Assembly (NCBI GenBank): GCA_016708265.1
Contig: JADJGA010000004.1
Span: forward strand, 310,001 to 374,000
DNA length: 64,000 nt
Source: Saprospiraceae bacterium
GTDB taxonomy: Bacteria > Bacteroidota > Bacteroidia > Chitinophagales > Saprospiraceae
Direction: 5' to 3'
The translations under genes and the position numbers were made by a program. Position 1 is the stretch's first letter. Each line of letters opens with the position of its first letter. This document shows, in pieces, positions 31,034 to 42,054 of the stretch. The notes beneath the pieces were generated by a model. The model was not told the DNA's origin, ran no database searches, and was given only the letters and a program-made list of their open reading frames with translations.

Positions 31034-34000
31034 ATGTTCAAAATAGAAAAACATCCAATACTTGAAGTTCCAAAAACGGAAATAATTGAATTCCTGTTTG
31101 AGGGAAAAAAAATAGAAGGTGAAAAAGGTTTTACAATAGCTGCAGCCCTGCATCAGGCAGGCCACCCTGTTCACAGCCATAGCCTTGATAACCGCAACCG
31201 AAGTCTTGAATGTGGTATCGGTAAATGCGGTGCCTGTGAAATGCTTGTTGATGGCATTATCAGCAGGATTTGCATTACCAAAGTAGATAATATAAAGGAA
31301 GTCAGAGAGATCCCTGTTGATTATTCACCCGCCGCACTTCCGGTAAATAAAGATATTTCGTACAATGTTTTTAATACTGAAGTCGCTATTATAGGAGCCG
31401 GTCCTGCAGGACTTGCTGCCCGTGAAGTTCTGAATCAACATGAGGTACCAAATATTGTTATTGACAATAATGATAAAATCGGAGGGCAATTCCTCATGCA
31501 GACGCACCAGTTTTTCTTCTTCGAAAAAGAAAAAAAATTCGGTGGAATGAGAGGATTTGATATAGCCGGGACTCTTGCAGGAGATGACCATACCGGCATA
31601 TTTCTGAATTCAACAGTCTGGGATATTCTTGAAGGGAACAGAATTGCAGTAAAAAATATCCTGACAAATGAAATCTATTTCGTAGATGCAAAATATCTGA
31701 TCGTTGCCACCGGAGCAGTGCCGTTTATGCCTGCTTTTGAAAATGACGATGTTCCGGGTGTTTATACTGCAGCAGTCGTTCAGAAAATGATGAACAATGA
31801 GTTTACACTGCTTGGACAAAGAGTTCTTACAGTTGGTGCAGGCAATATCGGTTATCTCACCTCATATCAGCTAATGCAGGCAGGTGCAAAAGTAGTTGCC
31901 ATTCTTGAAGCTATGCCCCGGGAAGGAGGATTTCCGGTTCAGGCAAACAGGGTCAGACGTCTTGGGATACCTGTTTTAACCTCAACTATACTTTTAAAAG
32001 CTATACCAAATAAAGATAACACGGGCATTACCGGGGCAGTTGTTGCTGATTGCGTTGATTTTCAAGCCGTACCCGGGACTGAAAGGATAATTGATAATAT
32101 TGACGCTATTAATATCTGCACAGGACTGGTTCAGGACGATCAGCTTCTGGCAAAGGGAAAGGAAATTTTCGGCAGAAATGTCTTCGGTGCCGGTGATGCA
32201 ATCAGGATTGGAGAAGGTACCAGCGCAGTGTTAAGAGGCAAACAGGCTGCGTTTGAGATCCTGGATGAGATGGGAGCAAAATTCAGTTATGATGATTTTC
32301 TTTCTGTGTCAAAAGAGTACATTGATTCTCAGCAACATCCGGTACGTGTCAGGGAAGATGTTTACAGACCCGATGAAACACGAAGTGTAACAAAACCCTT
32401 TGTCCTTATAGACTGCCTGTATGGTTTTGCATGCAATCCCTGCGAATTTGCCTGTCCACATGATGCGATTCATAAAACTTCTACCAGTACTGTTCCGCAT
32501 ATTGATTTTGATAAGTGCATCGGCTGTATGGAATGTGTTTATCAATGTCCGGGACTTGCCATTTTTGGTTATAATCTTAAAAAAGACTGGCTGTTCCTTC
32601 CTATAGAATATGAGATCAGCGAAGGTACCAAAGTATTCCTGGTTGATAATACAGGGAAAAACTGGGAAATGGGATTATTGAAAAATACTGAAAAAGAAAA
32701 ACAAGACAGATATAGCCCGGGTAAAATCCCATGATGTAAAGGGTCAGCAACTTATGGAAATAAGGGGTTTTATCCCGGTTGCCGATTATCCTGAACCTAT
32801 TGTTATGGCAAAAAGCGAAGAAAGCCTGTCAAATGATTTCTATGTATGCCACTGTGATGATGTAAAACTCGAAGAAATACTTGAAACAATAGGTGACAGG
32901 AAATTCATTTCGGTAGATGAAGTAAAGCATACTACAAGGCTTGGTATGGGTGCCTGCAGGGGTAAAAGATGCATAAAAAGATTGAAAACGACCTTAATGG
33001 GTTCAGGTATTTCGATTGTTGGGGAACCAACACCGCGGGCTCCGTTATCAAATCAGATATCGATGGGAGAACTTTACCCTAGGAATGTTCATGAAAATAT
33101 AATCACTCTGAAATCAAGACGGAAGATCACCAAAGTCAAAGTACTTGTAGCAGGAGGTGGTATTGCCGGTTCAGCATTGTTCAGATACCTCGCTGAAGAG
33201 GGGTTACAGCCGGCAATGATCAACTACGGGAGGGGAGCTTCATGGAGGAATATTGCAGGTGGCAGACCTAATTTCAGCATTCCGGAATTGTCGGAGATTG
33301 CAGTTAAGAATCTTGAGATATTCAGAGACCTGCATAAACTGAAAAATATAGACTTCAGACCGATCAACTATGTTACTTTTGCACACGATGAAGAAATGTA
33401 CAGATCACTCGAAGCCTCGATAGCATGGTCTGATGCAAGGATGATAGAGCCATCTTCATTCTCCAATGAAATATCACCATTTATCAATCCAGGACTGAAA
33501 AACACCTACAAGGCAGCATTGATCACAAGCAATTGCTGGCAGGCAACTCCGGGGAAAGTTGTTGACCTGCTCAGACAAATCGGGGAAGAAAAAGGTGGAT
33601 CGGTATACGAAGATTGCAAACTCCTGAACATCTATAAAGACGGTGATAAATATGTAGTCATAACACAGGATCATGAAAAGAACTTCCTGGAATTTCACTG
33701 TGATCACTTTATAAATGCCATGGGACCTGATGGTCATAAATATGCCAAACAACTTGGTATTGAGACCGGGCACTATGGTGTAAGACATCAGGCTTTTATA
33801 ACCCGCAGACTGCCCATGCTTGGAGTAAATGGCAGTCCGTTGCCGATGATCATCGACAGAAGAAGATACAAGGGATTTGTTGCCGTATACGGACAACAAC
33901 TTGCTGAGACCGGACAGATCATTGGTTGTGCATCACCGATGTTTGATCCGCAGGAAGCAGATAAAAACCTTAAAATCAATACCCTTGAATTTATGGAAAT

Positions 34001-34262
34001 AGCTTCTGAAGTTTTTGTAAACTGGATACCAAAGCTTTCTTCAGTTGGATTTCAGGCAGTATGGTCAGGCTATTACGTTGAACCAAGGATGATACTCGAT
34101 ACAGACCTGGGACTATTTCTTGGATTAAGAGGACAGGGCTACATGCTTGGCCAGTATCTTGCTAAACTGTATGTCGACAAACTGGTAGGAAATCAGGTCC
34201 CTGTGTACTTTGACAGGCTTACAATGAAAGGAGATGGATTACTGGAAAAAGCATTTAAATAA
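31034..34262 (+). CDS. Multi-cofactor FAD-dependent oxidoreductase: 2Fe-2S / FAD-NAD(P) / 2x4Fe-4S / BFD-like / DAO-FAD fusion (one frameshift)
   Basis: Two frames (31034-32734 and 32754-34262) join at the A run 32697-32701 (one extra A) into about 1,075 residues. Modules in order: an N-terminal [2Fe-2S] domain (CGIGKCGACEMLVDG); a pyridine-nucleotide-disulfide-type FAD domain (VAIIGAGPAGLAARE, YLIVATGAVP, VLTVGAGNIGYLTSYQ, VFGAGDA); two ferredoxin-type [4Fe-4S] motifs (CLYGFACNPCEFACP and CIGCMECVYQCP); a BFD-like [2Fe-2S] domain (YVCHCDD ... GACRGKRCIKRL); and a second Rossmann FAD domain of the DAO family (VLVAGGGIAGSALFRYLAEE). In other bacteria these parts occur as separate subunits (HcnA/B/C, opine or proline dehydrogenases, sarcosine oxidase). 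A role as an amino-acid or imino-acid dehydrogenase is an inference. The gene has its own terminator. Confidence 0.82.
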
Positions 34263-34263
34263 T

Positions 34264-34291
34264 CATGTTCATTTTTTTTGAACATGTTTTT
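34264..34291 (+). terminator. Intrinsic terminator after the multi-cofactor oxidoreductase
   Basis: CATGTTCA (34264-34271), a loop of seven T, TGAACATG (34279-34286), then five T. It starts 1 bp after the stop codon and separates this gene from the xdh genes. Confidence 0.75.
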
Positions 34292-34312
34292 GAAGGAATA
34301 GCCTTACTTTTC

Positions 34313-34344
34313 TTTGTTTTATTACCGGATTATTTTTAATTTTG
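34313..34344 (+). promoter_or_regulatory. Promoter of the xdhC-xdhA-xdhB genes
   Basis: TTTG at 34313-34316, 20-bp spacer, TAATTTTG at 34337-34344, 17 bp before the xdhC start. Together with the terminator upstream it makes xdhCAB a separate transcription unit. Confidence 0.65.
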
Positions 34345-34361
34345 GAGAATAAATCATTGAA

Positions 34362-35135
34362 ATGGACATTTACCAAAAAATACAGGAACTAAAAAGCAGC
34401 AATCAGGAATTTGTTATTTGCATAGTAACTGATACAAAAGGTTCGGTACCCGGAAAAGCAGGCTTCAAAATGCTTGTCCTTCCTGATAAAACTATTTTTG
34501 GCAGCATTGGAGGTGGAAATATTGAATTCCAGGCAATTGAATTCTGCCCTGAGGTTCTCGAAAAAGGTTTGGCCATAACAAAGAAATACAAACTTGAAGA
34601 AGACCTTTCCATGGCCTGCGGTGGCATCGTGGAATTATATTTTGAACCGGTACATCCCAAAATTCAGGTTAATGTTTTCGGTGCAGGACATATCGGAAAA
34701 ACCTTAGCACGTTATGCAACTGAACTGGGTTTCAAAATACTTCTCATTGACAACAGGGATGGCATATTTAATGAAAATGATATTCCAGGTGTAACTTTCA
34801 TAAATGACGAATATCTGAAGGCAATTGGATCACTCAGTTTTAATGCAAGAACTTTCTCGGTCATATTAACTCATAAACATTCATTTGATGAAGAAATACT
34901 CAGGACTCTTGCCCAAAAACCTTTTGCATACCTTGGAATGATAGGAAGCCGGAGAAAAGTAGCAGAAATCAAACAAAGACTTACTGAATCGGAAGTTTTT
35001 GATGAGAAAACCATTGAAAAAATAGATATGCCGATAGGAATTAAATTCAATGCAGTGACACCACAGGAAATTGCCATCAGCATTTTAGCAAAATTAATAG
35101 ATGTAAAAAACAACTTAACCAGTGATTATGAATAA
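34362..35135 (+). CDS. xdhC: XdhC family molybdenum-cofactor maturation protein
   Basis: Intact 257-residue protein. XdhC binds the molybdenum cofactor, helps add its terminal sulfur and delivers it to xanthine dehydrogenase. The N-terminal XdhC/CoxI domain has VTDTKGSVPGKAGFKMLV and GSIGGGNIE and the Cys in MACGGIVELYFEP; the C-terminal Rossmann domain has VNVFGAGHIGKTLARYA, FSVILTHKHSFDEEILR and YLGMIGSRRKV. Its stop codon overlaps the xdhA start by 8 bp, consistent with translational coupling. It comes first in the operon, ahead of the enzyme subunits. Confidence 0.93.
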   Translation: MDIYQKIQELKSSNQEFVICIVTDTKGSVPGKAGFKMLVLPDKTIFGSIGGGNIEFQAIEFCPEVLEKGLAITKKYKLEEDLSMACGGIVELYFEPVHPKIQVNVFGAGHIGKTLARYATELGFKILLIDNRDGIFNENDIPGVTFINDEYLKAIGSLSFNARTFSVILTHKHSFDEEILRTLAQKPFAYLGMIGSRRKVAEIKQRLTESEVFDEKTIEKIDMPIGIKFNAVTPQEIAISILAKLIDVKNNLTSDYE

Positions 35136-36567
35136 GTTGCAATTTATATTAAATGACACTATCCGGGAGATTGATTTCAATAATTCAGTCTATTCCCCTA
35201 CTACTACTGTACTCAAATACCTGAGATCCCTGCCCGGACATAAAGGTGTCAAGGAAGGCTGTGCAGAGGGTGATTGCGGTGCATGTACCGTAGTTCTGGC
35301 ACATTTTGACGGAAAAAAGATGAAATACAAAGCTGTCGACAGTTGCCTCATCTTCCTCCCGATGTTACAGGGCAGTCAACTGATAACAATTGAAAATCTT
35401 GAATCAGATAGCGGACAACTGCACCCTGTTCAAAATGCAATGATTGAATCAGATGGTTCACAATGCGGATATTGCACTCCGGGAATTGTAATGACTTTAT
35501 TTTCAGCATATAAGAACCATCATTCAACAGAAACAGCAGAAATAAAGAAAACACTGAGTGGCAACTTATGCCGCTGTACCGGTTATAAACCGATAGTTGA
35601 AGCAGCACAATCAGTATTATCACACATTGAAGAAGATCACTTTTCGATCAAGGAAAACAAGATCATTAAACTTTTAAAACAAATTAATAGTAACAGCAAC
35701 AAGGAATTTTTTACCGAAAACCAACGATATATAAAACCGTTTGATCTGAGTGAGGCATATTTTTACAGGCAGTTATATTCTGAGGCAATTCTCATTTGCG
35801 GCAATACCGATATCGCTTTGAAAGTAACAAAGAAAAATGAACTTCTGCCTGAAATTATTGATATCTCTGATCTGAAAGAACTCAATTTTATTAAAAAAAC
35901 AGCTAAAACCATATTCATAGGTTCGGGTACCACTATTGAAGACATCAGAGTTGTCATAAAAGACGAATTACCGGCATTATATTATATGTTATCCGTTTTT
36001 GGGTCAGGGCAGATCAGAAACATGGCAAGTATGGGTGGTAATATTGGTTCAGCATCTCCTATTGGTGACACATTACCAGTTTTAATGGCATATAAAGCAA
36101 AAGTAGTTTTAAAAAATGCAACAAACACCCGAAAAATACCAGTTGAAAAGTTCATAATTTCCTATAGAAAAACTGATATTCAACCTGGTGAAATAATTTA
36201 TAGTGTAGAAATCCCAATACCTGATAAAAACAAGATCATAAGGTCATACAAGGTTTCAAAACGAAGGGAAATGGATATTTCAACGCTTAGTGCCTGTTTC
36301 AGTCTTCAAAAAAATACACAGAACAATACTGTTGATAGAATAATACTGGCTTACGGAGGAATGGCTGCCACCCAAAAAAGAGCCTTGATATGTGAAGAGT
36401 TTCTAAAAGGTAAAAATTGGACACAGGAGACAATTGATAAGGCAATCCCAATTCTCAGAAATGAATTCCGGCCTTTATCTGATGCGAGAAGCGGAGAACA
36501 GTTCAGAACAATTGTGGCAGGAAATCTATTGCAAGGCTTTTTTAATGAGACATTAGCAGATAGTTAA
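35128..36567 (+). CDS. xdhA: Xanthine dehydrogenase small subunit (two 2Fe-2S plus FAD)
   Basis: Intact 479-residue subunit. The first [2Fe-2S] site is GCAEGDCGACTVVL, the second is CGYCTPGIVM with NLCRCTGYKPIVEA. The FAD-binding domain follows (LICGNTDIALKV, FIGSGTTIEDI, GSGQIRNMASMGGNIGSASP, the usual FAD loop) and ends with the CO-dehydrogenase-flavoprotein C-terminal domain. It passes electrons from the molybdenum subunit to NAD. The ATG at 35128 is chosen over the GTG at 35122. The large-subunit gene normally follows directly, but here it is 537 bp away because a four-helix-bundle element lies between. Confidence 0.94.
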   Translation: MNKLQFILNDTIREIDFNNSVYSPTTTVLKYLRSLPGHKGVKEGCAEGDCGACTVVLAHFDGKKMKYKAVDSCLIFLPMLQGSQLITIENLESDSGQLHPVQNAMIESDGSQCGYCTPGIVMTLFSAYKNHHSTETAEIKKTLSGNLCRCTGYKPIVEAAQSVLSHIEEDHFSIKENKIIKLLKQINSNSNKEFFTENQRYIKPFDLSEAYFYRQLYSEAILICGNTDIALKVTKKNELLPEIIDISDLKELNFIKKTAKTIFIGSGTTIEDIRVVIKDELPALYYMLSVFGSGQIRNMASMGGNIGSASPIGDTLPVLMAYKAKVVLKNATNTRKIPVEKFIISYRKTDIQPGEIIYSVEIPIPDKNKIIRSYKVSKRREMDISTLSACFSLQKNTQNNTVDRIILAYGGMAATQKRALICEEFLKGKNWTQETIDKAIPILRNEFRPLSDARSGEQFRTIVAGNLLQGFFNETLADS

Positions 36568-36604
36568 AATTATTATAAATTTAATCAGGATAAAAAAATG
36601 TAGG

Positions 36605-37049
36605 AACTATTCAGCTATTTGCATTTGGCTATTAGCTATTTGAATTTAAAACAAAATTTGATCAGATGAGAAACTTTAGAAACCTCAACATTTGGAAGGA
36701 TAGCATTACCATCGTTAAGAAAGTTTATCATCTGGCGGAATTATTACCTTTGGAAGAAAAATATGGATTACGAAGTCAAATCAGTCGTGCGGCAATATCT
36801 ATACCTTCTAATATTGCCGAAGGTTGTAGCCGGACTAGTCAAATCGATTTTAAGCGATTTTTTAGAAATTGCATTAGGTTCTTCTTACGAATTGGAAACC
36901 CAACTAATCATCATTGATGAACTGTTATTAATTTCAAAAAAAGCTGAAATTGCCGAGCTGGTAAATGATATAAACAAAATTCAAAAAATGATAAATAATC
37001 TAATTACTAAACTAAAGGCAAATGGCTAATTGCTAAAAGCTGAGTAGTT
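36605..37049. mobile_element. 445-bp inverted-repeat element carrying an S23 gene, inserted between xdhA and xdhB
   Basis: The ends AACTATTCAGCTATTTGCA (36605-36623) and, on the other strand, AACTACTCAGCTTTTAGCA (37049-37031) match at 16 of 19 positions. The outer part of the right end (TTTGTAACTACTCAG on the minus strand) recurs at both ends of another element at 61395-61675. AAAATGT lies just outside each end (three and two bases away) and might be a target duplication. The element holds a single gene in the operon's direction. No transposase is present, so movement would need a factor supplied in trans. Confidence 0.5.
36666..37029 (+). CDS. Four-helix-bundle protein (23S rRNA intervening-sequence/S23 family), one frameshift
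   Basis: Starts MRNFRNLNIWKDSITIVKKV and contains YGLRSQISRAAISIPSNIAEGCSR, the hallmark block of the S23 family. An extra T in the run 36858-36863 shifts the frame; removing it gives RFLEIALGSSYELETQLIII and the C-terminal helix to 37029, about 120 residues. The family forms pentameric helical bundles; members occur inside 23S rRNA intervening sequences, as the accessory protein of diversity-generating retroelements, and as scattered single genes in Bacteroidota. No reverse transcriptase or rRNA is nearby, so this is the scattered type. Its cellular role is unknown. Confidence 0.85.
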
Positions 37050-37104
37050 ACAAAATGTGTTTCATTTTTATAATTATTTTGGATGAAATCTAAAAAGTGA
37101 ATTT

Positions 37105-39410
37105 ATGAATAAAAATGTTCATCACGAAAGTTCCAGACAACACGTCACCGGATCTGCTGTATATGTTAATGACATGTATGACAGGCACAATATGCTGATT
37201 GGAAAAGTGATCTACAGCAACCATCCACATGCTAAGATCACAAAGATCAACTTAAATGGGGCCCGGAATATTATCGGCATTCACTGTATATTAACTTCAA
37301 AGGATATTCCTGGGAAGAACCAGATTGGCCCTGTTTTTCATGATGAACCATGTCTTGCATCTGATATAGTTGAATGTATCGGACAGGCTGTTATATTGCT
37401 TGCAGGTGATTCCGAAGAAGTACTCCATGAAGCCGTAAATCGTATAGAAATAAAATATAAGGCTTTAAAACCCATACTGACTATTGACGAAGCAAAAAAG
37501 GAGAACTGCAAATTAGCCCCTACACGAACAATTGAAAGAGGAAATATTTCAGAAGGATTCAATGGATCAAAACATATAATCGAAGGTTCACTCACTTCAG
37601 GTGCACAGGAACACTGGTACCTTGAACCTCAGACAGCTTTATCTGTACCACAGGAAGACGGAGACATTACAGTTTATGCTTCGAGTCAGAATCCTACAGA
37701 AACACAGATCATTGTAGCAAAAGTACTAGGATTGGAATCAAAAAACGTGACCTGCGAAGTCAAACGCATGGGTGGTGGATTTGGAGGTAAAGAAACACAG
37801 GCAAACCATATTGCTGCCTGGTCAGCATTGCTTGCTCATTATGCTAAAAAACCTGTGATGATGCAGCTTTTCAGGGATGATGACCAGAAAATAACAGGAA
37901 AAAGGCATCCTTTCCAGTCATCCTACAAAATAGGATTTAATGAAAACGGAGAGATCCTCGCCTATGAAGTTGATCTCAACGCAGATGCAGGTCATGCTGC
38001 TGATTTGAGCATGGCTATCCTTGAAAGGGCGATGCTTCATGCTGAAAACTCATATTTCATACCAAATATCAAAATCACAGCAACTGCCTGGAAAACAAAC
38101 AATTTTTCAAATACAGCTTTTCGTGGTTTCGGAGGTCCTCAGGGCATGGCCGTGATCGAACATGCAGTAGACAGGATTGCAAAATTCCTGGGAAAAGATT
38201 CTGCAGAAATAAGGCTGTTGAATTTTTACTCTCCTGAAAATAAAGCTATAACTCCATATGGCCAGTTGCTCAGTAACATTCATCTTCAGACTATTTACGA
38301 GAAAATAATTGTAAGTTCTGATTACTACAAAAGAAAAAAGATATCGATGTTTTCAATTCTACATTCGGATTTATCAAGAAAGGAATCGCTTTGACCCCTT
38401 CAAAATTCGGTATTTCATTTACTACCTCATTTCTCAATCAGGCCGGCGCATTGGTGCATATCTATAAAGACGGTTCTGTACAGGTAAATCATGGAGGCAC
38501 TGAAATGGGACAAGGTTTAAATACCAAAATTCTTCAGATAGCTTCATCTGAATTTGGTCTTCCGGCTGAAAAAATAAAAATCACTGCTACAAATACATCT
38601 AAAGTTCCAAATACTTCACCTACAGCCGCTTCAAGTGGTACTGATATAAATGGTATGGCTGTAAAAAATGCAATTGACAAAATCAAGTCGCGACTCAATA
38701 CTGTAGCATTGAATATGCTCCGGGAAAGTTATACTTCTTTTAATTTCATTGAAGCAAGATTCATATTTAAAGAATCCTCTGTATTTGATTCCGGGCTTGA
38801 AGAACTGAAAATACCTTTTGAAGACCTGATTGCAAAGGCATATCTGTCACAGATAAGTCTTAGCGAAACAGGTTTTTATAAAACTCCGGATATTTATTTT
38901 GACAGGGAAAAAGGTACCGGAAATCCTTTCTATTATTTTTCTTACGGAATGGCAGTTTCAGAGGTAGAAATCGATACTCTGACCGGAGGTTGCAGACTGA
39001 TCAGAACAGATATAATACAGGATGTCGGAGATAGTATTAACCAGGATATAGACCTTGGGCAAGTCACAGGCGGATTCATTCAGGGCTTGGGCTGGGTCAC
39101 GACCGAAGAGATAAAATACAATAAAGATGGTCACCTGATAACTTTTTCTCCGGACACATACAAAATCCCTGTTGCAGATGATATTCCTGAAATTTTCAAT
39201 GTGGAATTGTTGAAAGGAGTCCCGAATCCATTTACAATACATAGCAGCAAAGCTGTCGGAGAACCCCCCTTTATGCTGGCTTTTTCAGTGTGGCTGGCTA
39301 TCAGATATGCGGTTGCATCAACTGCAGATCATAAAAAAGATCCCGAACTTGATATCCCTGCAACAAATGAAAAGATAATTCTGGCTATTGAAAATCTCAG
39401 GGGAATGTGA
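37105..39410 (+). CDS. xdhB: Xanthine dehydrogenase large (molybdopterin-binding) subunit (one frameshift)
   Basis: Catalytic subunit that hydroxylates hypoxanthine/xanthine. Starts NVHHESSRQHVTGSAVYVND. Cofactor-binding segments are MGGGFGGKETQANHIA, NTAFRGFGGPQGMAVIEH, NHGGTEMGQGLNTKI and KAVGEPPFMLAFSV, the last with the Glu that acts as base. One A is lost in the run near 38332-38338: restoring it joins YYKRKKDIDVFN to TFGFIKKGIALTPSKFG. Total about 768 residues, usual length for the bacterial subunit. xdhA lies 537 bp upstream across the S23 element, so transcription must pass through the element or restart within it. Confidence 0.92.
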
Positions 39411-39498
39411 AATTGTGAAGGTTAATTGCTAAAATGGAAAAAGTGTGTTAACGTCCAAAGTGGCAAAAAAAAATAAATACTTACTGAATTCCTTGCTT

Positions 39499-40160
39499 TT
39501 ACCATTCTACGATTTTATTTCTGAGAGCAAATTTTATCATTTCTACTGTACTCTTGAAATTAAATTTTAACATTATATTATTTTTATGTGTTTTCACAGT
39601 ATGAGTGCTAATATTGAGAGTGTGTGCTATTTCATTGTTAGTATGACCTTCAACATACAGTTTCAGAATTTGCTTTTCACGGAGCGTTAACTGGATCTTT
39701 TTCGAGATATCAGAAAATCCGGAATTTTTAGCATTTTCTATATATCTTTTAAGGACTATTTTTGATATTGAAGGGCTATAAAACTCTTCACCACCTGCAA
39801 CAGTATATATTGCCTGAATTAAAACTTCAGAAGTGGAATCGTGTTTGGGTAGATATCCTTTAGCACCAGCTTTAATAGCATTAAAGATATAATCCTCATT
39901 TGTATACATTGATAAGATCAGAACTTTCACATCTGGAAAATCAGTTGTTATTTTCTCCGTCAATTCAATTCCGGACATATCAGGCATAGACAAGTCAGCA
40001 ACCACAATATCAACTTTATTCTTTTTCAGAAAGCTAAGCACTTCCAGTCCATCGTTTAATGATGCAATAATATCAAAATCCTTCTCTTCAGCAAGAATTT
40101 TTTCAACCCATCTCTCACTATTTGATGGTCATCAACTAAAAGGACTTTAATTTTATTCAT
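39499..40160 (-). CDS. NarL/FixJ (LuxR-type) response regulator (one frameshift)
   Basis: The start at 40160 gives MNKIKVLLVDDHQIVRDGL; an A-run change near 40098-40104 leads into KILAEEKDFDIIASLNDGLE and the main fragment. The phosphoacceptor Asp is in DIVVADLSMPDMSGIELTEK, with the conserved Lys in AGAKGYLPK. The C-terminal LuxR helix-turn-helix reads LTLREKQILKLYVEGHTNNE, then IAHTLNISTHTVKTHKNNIM. About 220 residues. It begins 5 bp after the histidine-kinase stop codon, so the two form a pair. Targets are unknown; the nearby ammonium transporter is a candidate only by position. Confidence 0.88.
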
Positions 40161-40165
40161 TGATA

Positions 40166-41956
40166 CTATATTAATTTTACGGGGATTTTAAGCCTTAAAG
40201 TTGTTCCTTCATCAGGCTCTGTTTCAATATTTAAACTGGCATTAATCAATGCAGCTCTTTCTTTCATGTTATAAAGACCATTACCCTTACTTTTAAAATT
40301 ATTGTCAAACAAAAACCCTTTCCATTATCTTCAATAACCAGAATAATATTTTCTGTATTTCTGATTAACTGTACATGGATGATTTTTGCTTCAGAATGCT
40401 TGACAGCATTGTTTAAACCTTCCTGGGCAATCCGGAAAATATAAGAATTTATTTTTTGTCAACAAAACTAAAATCTCCATAGGATGAAAAATCTACATCA
40501 ATATTAGCAGTTGAACTTACTGACAAACATAAATTTTTTACAGCAGCGTCAATACTTAATTCTGTTAGAACATTAGGTGAAAGGTTGTTCGAAATCTCAT
40601 GAACTTCTTCAATCAATTTGAAAAAATTAAATTTGACTTCTTCAATTGTCTGTTTGGTTGTTTCATCATTTTGTTTTGAAGTACTTTCAAGCAAAAAAGC
40701 TTTGTTGCAACTAGTTTTTGTCCCAGCCCGTCATGTAGTTCTCTTGATATTCTTTGTCTTTCAAGTTCCTGTCCATCGTAAAGAGCACTCATTCTCTTTG
40801 ACCTTTCTTCTTTCAATTGCAATGACATTGTATTAAATGCATCAGTGAGTAAACCAATTTCATCATTTGAAGATGAATGAAGATTTTCTTCAAATTTTCC
40901 TTGTCCTATTTTTAAAGCAGCGTTTGTTAATTTAATGATCGGTTGTGTAATATTCTTTGAAATAAAATGGGCAACAGAAAACAATAAAATACAGATCAGG
41001 AAAGATAAAAACAAAATATCATTTCTGATAGAAACAATTGGTATCATGGCCTCGTCATAATCAATCTCTGCGATAATCACCCAGTTAAGACCATTAATTG
41101 AAACCTTATCAAATGAGCTAAGACAAGCTATAGTCCTGTAATCATCAATAAGAGATGAACCAACTTTGTTTTTAAAAGCATTTTCTACACTGGTTGTATT
41201 TACTACTGTCTTTAATACAGAATTTTTAATAAACCTGGAGTTGCTTCTCATTAAATAATCCTGCCCGACAAGATAAACCTCTCCGGAAGCTCCAAGTCCG
41301 TTTTCTTTACTGTCTTCAAGCATTATTTCATTTATAGCATTGATCGGTATCTGAAGAGCCAATAAACCACAAACATTGCCATTATTATCAATCACCCGTT
41401 TACCAATTAAACAAACTGGGTCGTTTAATTCTGGAATTATATTTTTAAAATCAATTATGTGAATACTATCAGAGTACTTTGATTTATTCCACAGACCATT
41501 CAGAATTTCCCTGATTTTAGGATCATCATCAAAGTGTTTTAAATTGTTATTTTGGCACTAAATATAACTGTTTGTTTTGATTTGTTTTCTAATAAAACAA
41601 ACATATTAGTAAAGCCGAACCTTTCATAATTTAGTTTATCCATAAGTGCATCAGAATATGATGCTTTTATATTTTTATCATGCTCTAACTGATTAATTCC
41701 TTGCTTAAGTTCAGCAATCAGATTTTTAATATAATCTGTATTTGAAAGAAAAAACAGATCTTTAAATCGTTCTTTAAATAAGAATTCAATCTGTCCCTTT
41801 TTTATGACCCTTATAGAAGTAAGCTGATCTAATGTGCGTTTAAGAATAGCATTTTTCGCATTAAAATAAGAATATGTTCCAACCACAGACAGGGAACTTA
41901 CTCCCACTATAAAAAAATAGAATTAAAAGTCTTCTTGTGATTGAAATATTTAACAT
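40166..41956 (-). CDS. Membrane sensor histidine kinase (Cache - HAMP - HisKA_3), frameshifted
   Basis: Reading from 41956, MLNISITRRLLILF begins TM1; restoring a T gives FIVGVSSLSVVGTYSYF. A long periplasmic Cache-like sensor follows (41880-41000; GLGASGEVYLVGQDYLMRSN), then TM2 (ILFLSFLICILLFSVAHFI), a HAMP domain (ITQPIIKLTNAALKIGQGKF) and the HisKA_3 phosphoacceptor block ERQRISRELHDGLGQKLVAT. The ATPase lobe is spread over frames: ISNNLSPNVL, then RIAQEGLNNAVKHSE and a glycine-rich DNGKGF box ending at 40166. Frame changes are near 41917, 41555-41400, 40690 and 40456, plus one near 40310. The Cache domain suggests sensing of a small periplasmic ligand. Confidence 0.82.
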
Positions 41957-41999
41957 TTTTTTTAATTACCAGGTTCTTCAAATATTCAGGAACAAAGAT

Positions 42000-42026
42000 A
42001 AAAAAAGGCTCATATTACTGAGCCTT
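42000..42026 (-). terminator. Intrinsic terminator of the porin-amtB unit
   Basis: On the minus strand AAGGCTCA, a 6-nt loop, TGAGCCTT, then a run of T (A run on the plus strand, 41999-42006). It lies 29 bp after the amtB stop codon and before the kinase gene. Confidence 0.8.
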
Positions 42027-42054
42027 CATTTTAAATTATTGCTAAAAACAAAAT

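Noticed and set aside
31034..34262. Hydrogen cyanide synthase (HcnABC)
   Set aside because: Domain order is similar, but the same modules occur in proline, opine and sarcosine enzymes, and the extra 4Fe-4S motifs are not part of HcnABC. Function left open.
34264..34344. One operon from the multi-cofactor oxidoreductase through xdhB
   Set aside because: A good terminator (34264-34291) and a good promoter (34313-34344) lie between them, so they are read as separate units.
36666..37029. Diversity-generating retroelement, because S23 proteins resemble its accessory protein
   Set aside because: No reverse transcriptase, template repeat or variable repeat is present in the neighbourhood.
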